64,000 bases of DNA, from assembly GCA_013339895.1 (NCBI GenBank), contig JABACO010000019.1:6220768-6284767 (forward strand). The letters run 5' to 3'. Of this stretch, positions 59,001-64,000 are shown in pieces (position 1 is the first letter of the stretch; every line of letters begins with the position of its first letter). The notes under the pieces are model-generated. The model saw nothing but the letters and a program-made list of their open reading frames with translations, was not told the DNA's origin and searched no databases. A program made the translations under genes and the position numbers. This DNA is from Ephydatia muelleri (taxonomy: Eukaryota > Porifera > Demospongiae > Spongillida > Spongillidae).

Positions 59001-60840
59001 TATTGATGGAGTAAAGTGCTACCTACCCACGTGTTGCTTTACCTGTTTAGAAGGCTCAGTAAGAAAATCAATATTTTTGAAGGATATTAATACCTGAAAA
59101 TTGCTCTGAAGTAGTGTCTACGGGTAGATGATTTTGAATGATTACGTCTACGTGTAGATGGTCCATCGATTTAACGTTAACATCTGCTCTCTTTCTGAAG
59201 AGAAACCAGTGAGGCTTTATATAGTCTCTCAGTGTCCTTTGTGAGGGCAGCTTAATACATCCAGAATCTCGCAAAGCTTCATACATGTATGCACCACTTG
59301 ATCAAAGCAGAGATAAAATGTTAACTCTGGTACAAACAAGGAACACAGAAACATCGCAAATAAAGACACCCAACGTATCGTCAATGGGGGCCAGTGCATA
59401 TTGCGCAAATGAGGTTTTGTGATGCTGCCTCTACCTGCTGCTGCCAAAACACATACTGGAATGAATCACATGAAAGTGAGCAATGATGTCACGATGTTGT
59501 GGTATCTCGAATTAAATGATCAGACTCATCATTCAGTGTTATCCCCACATTCTCTGTCATAAGTGCAATATTTTCTTTCAGCTTGCTCACTTGTCTAGCA
59601 AGTGTGCAATAGCTGTGCTGAAGATCATCTAGCCTGTGCAATAACTCGGGCAAAGACAGGAATCTGCACGTAACAATGTATATATTTGTAATTACCTGTA
59701 CCAGAGAGTCGGTCAAGATTACCAGCACAGAATTGTGTGGTTCAACCATTTAAGAATCTTGAACACATTGTCAATTGAGTTGAGAAGTGTTGGCATTTCA
59801 CTCAGAAATGAACAATTACAAGTACTCCGCTGCCTATGTGCAGTGTGAACAGACCACAGACATTGCAACTGCTGCTGCATGATTTCTTTGTGCTACCAAC
59901 TAAGATAAATAGAAAGGACTGAGATCCATCAAAATCAAAAGGCACCAAAAGAGGAAGTGTGACCCTTGATATCCTCTCACATAACATGGCCAAAGACTGT
60001 ACCAACAAGCCACCAGTGAAAATGGACAATGATAAGAAGACACAGAGCGATGGCACTACTTTGGAATGATGGTCAGCTTGAACTGAAGCATGATCGTGAT
60101 AGCATGAATAGGCAGAGATAATATCTCCAGAAAAGGCAAGGACAAGTTTAAGCCTTCTACAACAGGCACTTGCACTTGAATGTGAGGAATTGCCACAACC
60201 AGCTTCAAACTTTCTCTTTCTCCAGCATTCTGAATCTATTGAAGCTTAAATTTTCTTCCGCCAATCACCTTCGAAGAAATTCACAGAACAAATGGGACGT
60301 GGTTTAGCTTTAAAAATATGTGATGGGCACACAACCAACACTGTACTATAAAATAATATATCAAAACCAGCCACCATTGTAATACAACGCTGTGGTTCCA
60401 CCAGAGGGTAACTAAGGGTATAGCAAACCTCACAGGGAGGTTTCTGAGTCACTATTGCTCAAAATATAGTGATGGGCACATTATACGCTATAACCCTTTT
60501 CATTTCCTATGCTGCATAGCTGATATTTGTAGCCAAATTCAGGGTTTCATGACATCAATTTAATTAATTGTGTGCTTTTGTATTTGTGTATTTATTTGAT
60601 ATCGCTAATTTTCTTCTGATTGATTAATTGATATTGATTGCTTGACTGTATTTGCATCAGTGAATATTACTCATGTGGAGATCAAATTTGTTCTTGGTCT
60701 TTTTTACCTGGACCCTCCTCCATCTTACTCCCTGGTAACAGTGTTTGATGCTTTTGAGCATTGGAAAGAACTTGTGAGACTCCTTTGTTCATGTGAAGAT
60801 GCACTAGTTTCTCATAAGGATCTATATGGGAATTTTATCA
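47006..60840 (+). CDS. AAR2: AAR2 splicing factor homolog, 3' end beyond the window
   Basis: Binds PRP8 during cytoplasmic assembly of the U5 snRNP. Nine exons fit in phase: 47006-47172, 47349-47415, 47466-47550, 47996-48095, 48153-48244, 48744-48987, 49543-49658, 50809-50868, 60742-60840. Matches along the family: [80 protein letters not shown], then [32 protein letters not shown], then [20 protein letters not shown], and [20 protein letters not shown] with HKDLYGNFI. Roughly the last 100 residues of the family are missing and I find no further exon before 64,000. The stretch encoded by the first half of exon 6 is longer than in human. Intron 8 is 9.9 kb and full of transposons, the others mostly short, so transcription must cross a 54,000-56,000 palindrome. 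Confidence 0.92.
47571..47596. repeat. Poly-G run in AAR2 intron 3
   Basis: GGGGGT followed by 20 G, shortly after the exon 3 donor. Confidence 0.85.
49930..50488. mobile_element. TTAA-type element L, copy 2 (uninterrupted)
   Basis: Ends CTCTTTGATCGCCAAGTGCG and, inverted, GCACTTGGCGTCAAAGAG, each flanked by CTAA (TTAA at the other copy). About 559 bp, no coding. It lies in AAR2 intron 7 and shows the empty site for foldback A3. Confidence 0.8.
50489..52125. other. Intronic sequence without recognised genes
   Basis: Contains AAR2 exon 8 (50,809-50,868) and a G-rich run at about 51,601-51,618. Nothing else recognised. Confidence 0.5.
52126..54321 (-). pseudogene. Decayed transposase with RNase-H-like core, C2H2 finger and SAP domain
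   Basis: Pieces in several frames of the minus strand follow a family I know from invertebrate genomes. N-terminal: [20 protein letters not shown], then [18 protein letters not shown] (candidate first catalytic Asp). An acidic low-complexity insert with D/E runs follows. Next come [20 protein letters not shown] (candidate second Asp), [20 protein letters not shown] (candidate third acidic site), [17 protein letters not shown], and a C2H2 finger [16 protein letters not shown]. Last come [20 protein letters not shown] and a SAP motif [20 protein letters not shown]. At least three frame changes break it. SAP and finger motifs would have bound DNA. The superfamily name is not certain. Confidence 0.65.
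54320..56142. mobile_element. Inverted-repeat element N (about 1.8 kb, with E2 nested)
   Basis: Arms about 420 bp (54,320-55,010 less the nested element, and 55,720-56,142), starting GCACTCATTAAGTTATAC at the left and ending with its inverse. The interior holds a GTTCGTTGTTCCATTTCAA tandem repeat (55,115-55,278) and a plus-strand fragment (55,361-55,565) reading [18 protein letters not shown] with a C..C pair. The fragment resembles the N-terminal zinc-binding part of the neighbouring transposase family, so this may be a deleted derivative of that family. Confidence 0.65.
54344..54595. mobile_element. Minimal foldback E2 (252 bp), with matching empty site
   Basis: Ends TGGGACAGTTTCCGCG and inverse. 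It keeps only the outer arm blocks (TTATAAAAATGCATCGCG to TACACCATTTC) of the E family. The other arm of element N, at about 56,108-56,130, is uninterrupted: CAAAATATATTATATTAAAC in the same orientation. This places the insertion at a TA, duplicated as TA/TG. Confidence 0.9.
56143..57860. other. Intronic stretch, probably old transposase remnants
   Basis: Reverse-strand pieces such as [20 protein letters not shown] near 56,700-56,790 look like the C-terminal part of a P-element-type transposase, but frames are too broken for a firm call. Confidence 0.35.
57870..59745 (-). pseudogene. Decayed P-element-like (THAP-family) transposase
   Basis: Order on the minus strand: a coiled-coil segment [20 protein letters not shown] with EKVGIT-like tail ([11 protein letters not shown]), [10 protein letters not shown], the frameshifted [10 protein letters not shown], then [41 protein letters not shown]-like remnants, [13 protein letters not shown], and [20 protein letters not shown]. 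These are characteristic landmarks of P-element-type transposases found with THAP domains. The THAP domain itself is not seen. Multiple stops and frame changes make it non-functional. Confidence 0.75.
59746..60741. other. End of AAR2 intron 8, nothing recognised
   Basis: A reverse-strand 84-codon frame (59,802-60,056) is not recognised. Confidence 0.4.
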
Positions 60841-61645
60841 GTAAGTATGCATGCTGTTTTCTAACTAGAGGCTGTAGGATTTTCTGGAATGTGTCTTTAT
60901 TCAAGGCAGCTCAGTAAAATAAAATAAACTGATCGTCTTATGCATTTTCAATTTTTTGGGTTGGGTTTATACAAAGAGGCTGTAAGTAAATAACTTTGTT
61001 AGTAGTATTCTGATGTGTCACTGAACTCTAGTGAATACCGTTGAGGTTTTGACTGGGAGATTAAAGGCTGTGGGATAATTTTTGCTGTAGTATTTTCAAT
61101 CTACCACATTGCTGGATATCATGAATGTTGCATTAGATGGGGTATTCCATGGGACAGTGTATAACCTTTGACAGACAATTAAGATCATTTCCTTGAAAAG
61201 GACCTAACACAAAATTTACAGTACAAGCAATGGATACGTGTTGAAATATTAAAATTTCAGTGCTATAGAACTCTGTGACAGGTAGTCTATTTCTCAGCAC
61301 ATAATAATTGCTGTGTAGAACATTACAGACTTCTAGAATATAAAACACATTTGAAAACCTACAACATACGGTATTGTTAGGTCCTTTTTTTGCTTGCAAC
61401 AATTCCAATTTATGTTTTATTATATTATTTAACCTATTACATTGCAACGATGTATGGTGGGTAGTTTGGATATGGAGCATTCGTATTAAATCCACTGCAA
61501 GGAACATAAAGTGTATGTATTCAACCTATGTATTCAACCATGACAGACTAGGAAATGGCATTCTTTGAGATTCTTACAGTGTATTCATTTTAGTAGCACT
61601 CTGTTCAAACCTACAAAGAATCATGTAAGCATCACCAGGACATCC
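60841..61645. other. Unassigned stretch after the last visible AAR2 exon
   Basis: AT-rich, no recognisable exon. Confidence 0.5.
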
Positions 61646-61852
61646 ACAGCTGGACTTACCTTCTCTTCTTGGGCACAGCTGGACTTACCTTCTCTTCTTG
61701 GGCACAGCTGGACTTACCTTCTCTTCTTGGGCACAGCTGGACTTACCCTCTCTTCTTGGGCACAGCTGGACTTACCTTCTCTTCTTGGGCACAGCTGGAC
61801 TTATCTTCTCTTTTTGGACACAGCTGGACTAACCTTCTCTTCTTGGGCACAG
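61646..61852. repeat. 29-bp tandem array (about 7 copies)
   Basis: Unit CAGCTGGACTTACCTTCTCT plus TCTTGGGCA. Near-identical copies, so recent. The unit contains a repeated PvuII-type CAGCTG; three frames are open in rotation and not coding. Confidence 0.95.
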
Positions 61853-62367
61853 TAACTGATGTAAACTGAGTTGCAAACCACTAATCTGCAAACCAGGAAT
61901 CACCACTGGCTGATCAGTTTGTTGCGAACCACTGCTCTAACATCCACAGCAAAGTTGTATAGTGTTGAGCTTTTATGCATGCATTCAATAGTGTACCTCT
62001 TCGTATTCATGATATGATTGCATGACAACAGTATACATGTATTAGAGTAACCATCAGCAATACAAGATCTTCCTTTAGATTTGTATTTCATTTAGATGCA
62101 TGTGGCTTCCACTTGCCTGCCAAGATGTAACCCAGCCAAAAAAGGAAACCATCCTGCTTCCAATAAAGTCTTCTAGGACCATGTCTGAGATCACACTGAA
62201 TTATAGATTCAGCAAGCAAAAATCAATGCTTCTGATGAAGGTTACTTTCCCGGCTGACTATGCCTCTGATCCATTTAACATCCGAATCTTGGAGACTAGT
62301 CTGCCGTCCCACCTGTACGAACCTTATCAACATCTGACACATTGCTGAAGAACTCAATCAACTTCTT
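61853..62367. other. Unassigned stretch
   Basis: A plus-strand 82-codon frame (62,100-62,348) containing TLNYRFSKQKSMLLMK is not recognised. Confidence 0.4.
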
Positions 62368-63461
62368 GGGTCATTTCATGTCAAGTCAAACAACATATGC
62401 ACCTCATGTTCCAAATTTGGCTCAATTTTTCCATATATATTGGTCTTCATATGAGTTCACATTTCCCAATTTTGTATGTTCATAACCTTAATGGTTGTAG
62501 GATAACGCAACATTGAATAATTAATTAGTTTGCTGATAAGCTCAACTTTGCAATGCAATAACTTGATCCACACTACAAGTACAGTTACATGTTGGGTATC
62601 AAATCAGAGGTCATGATACCTAGAATCAATGTATGATAAGCATTTTGGTGGGAAATGAAAGGGTTAAATAGACAATGGTTCCACAGCACTGATTACATAA
62701 TTACTGTATGAAGAAGGTTGATAATCATCAAATAAATTTAACCACATTAAGTGGAAACCTAAGCTACACCTTTCTACAAAATAAAAATGTTGATTATCAA
62801 TAACCCCTGCTCTCTGTGAATTGTTTTATGCTTGGCAGCCATTTTGGGTTGATATAACAGAGAGTAGGTTATATAACAATATAACCACAGTTGTCATAAC
62901 CAATTTAACAACAGTACCAAGGTTGTTAAATTGGTTTTGATAACGGTGGTTATATTGTAACGCCTCTCTGTTATATCAACCCAAAATGGCTGCCAAGCAT
63001 AAAACAATTCACAGAGAGCAGGGGTTATTGATAATCAACATTTTTATTTTGTAGAAAGGTGTAGCTTAGGTTTCCACTTAATGTGGTTAAATTTATTTGA
63101 TGATTATCAACCTTCTTCATACAGTAATTATGTAATCAGTGCTGTGGAACCATTGTCTATTTAACCCTTTCATTTCCCACCAAAATGCTTATCATACATT
63201 GATTCTAGGTATCATGACCTCTGATTTGATACCCAACATGTAACTGTACTTGTAGTGTGGATCAAGTTATTGCATTGCAAAAGTTGAGCTTATCAGCAAA
63301 CTAATTAATTATTCAATGTTGCGTTATCCTACAACCATTAAGGTTATGAACATACAAAATTGGGAAATGTGAACTCATATGAAGACCAATATATATGGAA
63401 AAATTGAGCCAAATTAGGAACATGAGGTGCATATGTTGTTTGACTTGACATGAAATGACCC
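62368..63461. mobile_element. Near-perfect palindromic element H (about 1.1 kb)
   Basis: Arms of about 500 bp match almost base for base; ends GGGTCATTTCATGTCAAGTC and inverse, with TCTT on both flanks as a likely 4-bp target duplication. The centre (62,868-62,965) is itself a diverged inverted repeat around ACCAATTTAACAACAGTACC. No coding. Confidence 0.9.
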
Positions 63462-64000
63462 TCTTATCTTTTGAATGAAAAGCCAAGTTGAAAAGGGCAT
63501 TGGGATCAACGTGTGTTATTGCATAGGAGCTGAACATACACAGCATTAGAAAAACTGTCCCCAAAGTCCACATCATTGCCATGAACCCATGGTTTATACT
63601 CTGTAAATTATGGTTACACCCTGGTATAGGCATATATCTATATGCATAACAGGATATTAAAATAATTGTAATTAATGGTCAATATGCCCTCTTGACTCAT
63701 AGGGGATTACTCACTGATTTTGAAACATGTTATGTGCATGTGAGGACCTGCAGCACAGAAATGTGCTTCATTGAATTTACAATACTGTGTTATTATTTGT
63801 ATAATATTGGTGGACACTATCTAACCAGTTATATTTTATTTTGAGGATGGGAGGGGGAAGTGATTAGTGTAATCAGAGCAGCTTCCGATATATGTATAAC
63901 AAAGATGAGAAATGTTGTATACAGGTACAATGCATAGAGAAGTAAGTGCTGCATGAAGACTGGTTGATTTTGGTAAGGAATATGAAGATCAAAGATGTGA
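63462..64000. other. Right edge, nothing recognised
   Basis: AT-rich sequence with no recognisable exon; it may still be within the AAR2 gene. Confidence 0.4.

Overview
The window is animal (metazoan) nuclear DNA. Host genes are split by short introns with GT..AG ends (several are 38 to 70 bp), the encoded proteins are animal-type, and most of the remaining sequence is transposable elements, long hairpin-forming repeats, (CA)n/(GT)n microsatellites and long poly-G/poly-C runs. Short introns, marine-invertebrate-type mobile gene families and a lysine-rich 15-residue repeat protein make a marine invertebrate, probably a sponge, my best guess. That guess is from memory of families, not from a search.

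Left third (about 1-24,200): mostly mobile DNA. A decayed copy of an integrase-type gene (410-1015, +) mirrors a better preserved copy at 15,188-16,877 (-). Between them lies a nest of palindromic 'foldback' elements flanked by TA. Families A, B, C and E differ in sequence but share the same order of blocks in each arm. Family B is a giant member of about 6.9 kb whose interior carries a decayed retroelement ORF and a 25-bp tandem array. Two elements (D1, D2) carrying broken RecQ-like helicase fragments are inserted into family C copies. Further right are a TTAA-flanked element split by a foldback, a perfect 130-bp inverted repeat, and a gene fragment with seven 15-residue repeats.

Middle (25,400-47,000): the host gene block. 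In order: a stand-alone ovothiol-type SAM methyltransferase (+, 4 exons); a complete polypeptide GalNAc-transferase (-, 14 exons, 540 aa); a short-chain dehydrogenase (+, 10 exons, 305 aa) placed head-to-head with it across 400 bp; a truncated LINE-like remnant; and UTP11 (+, 9 exons, 234 aa). For the last three complete genes I placed every exon boundary so that splice sites and phases agree.

Right third (47,000-64,000): AAR2 (+), a U5 snRNP assembly factor, starts 187 bp after UTP11 and runs off the window. Its eighth intron is 9.9 kb and holds a decayed SAP-domain transposase, an inverted-repeat element split by a small foldback, and a decayed P-element-like transposase. A 1.1-kb palindrome lies near the right end.

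Functionally the host genes are unrelated housekeeping or metabolic genes (Golgi O-glycosylation, redox metabolism, small-subunit rRNA processing, splicing, thiol-histidine methylation). The most unusual material is the foldback superfamily, its giant member, and the helicase-bearing elements nested in it.
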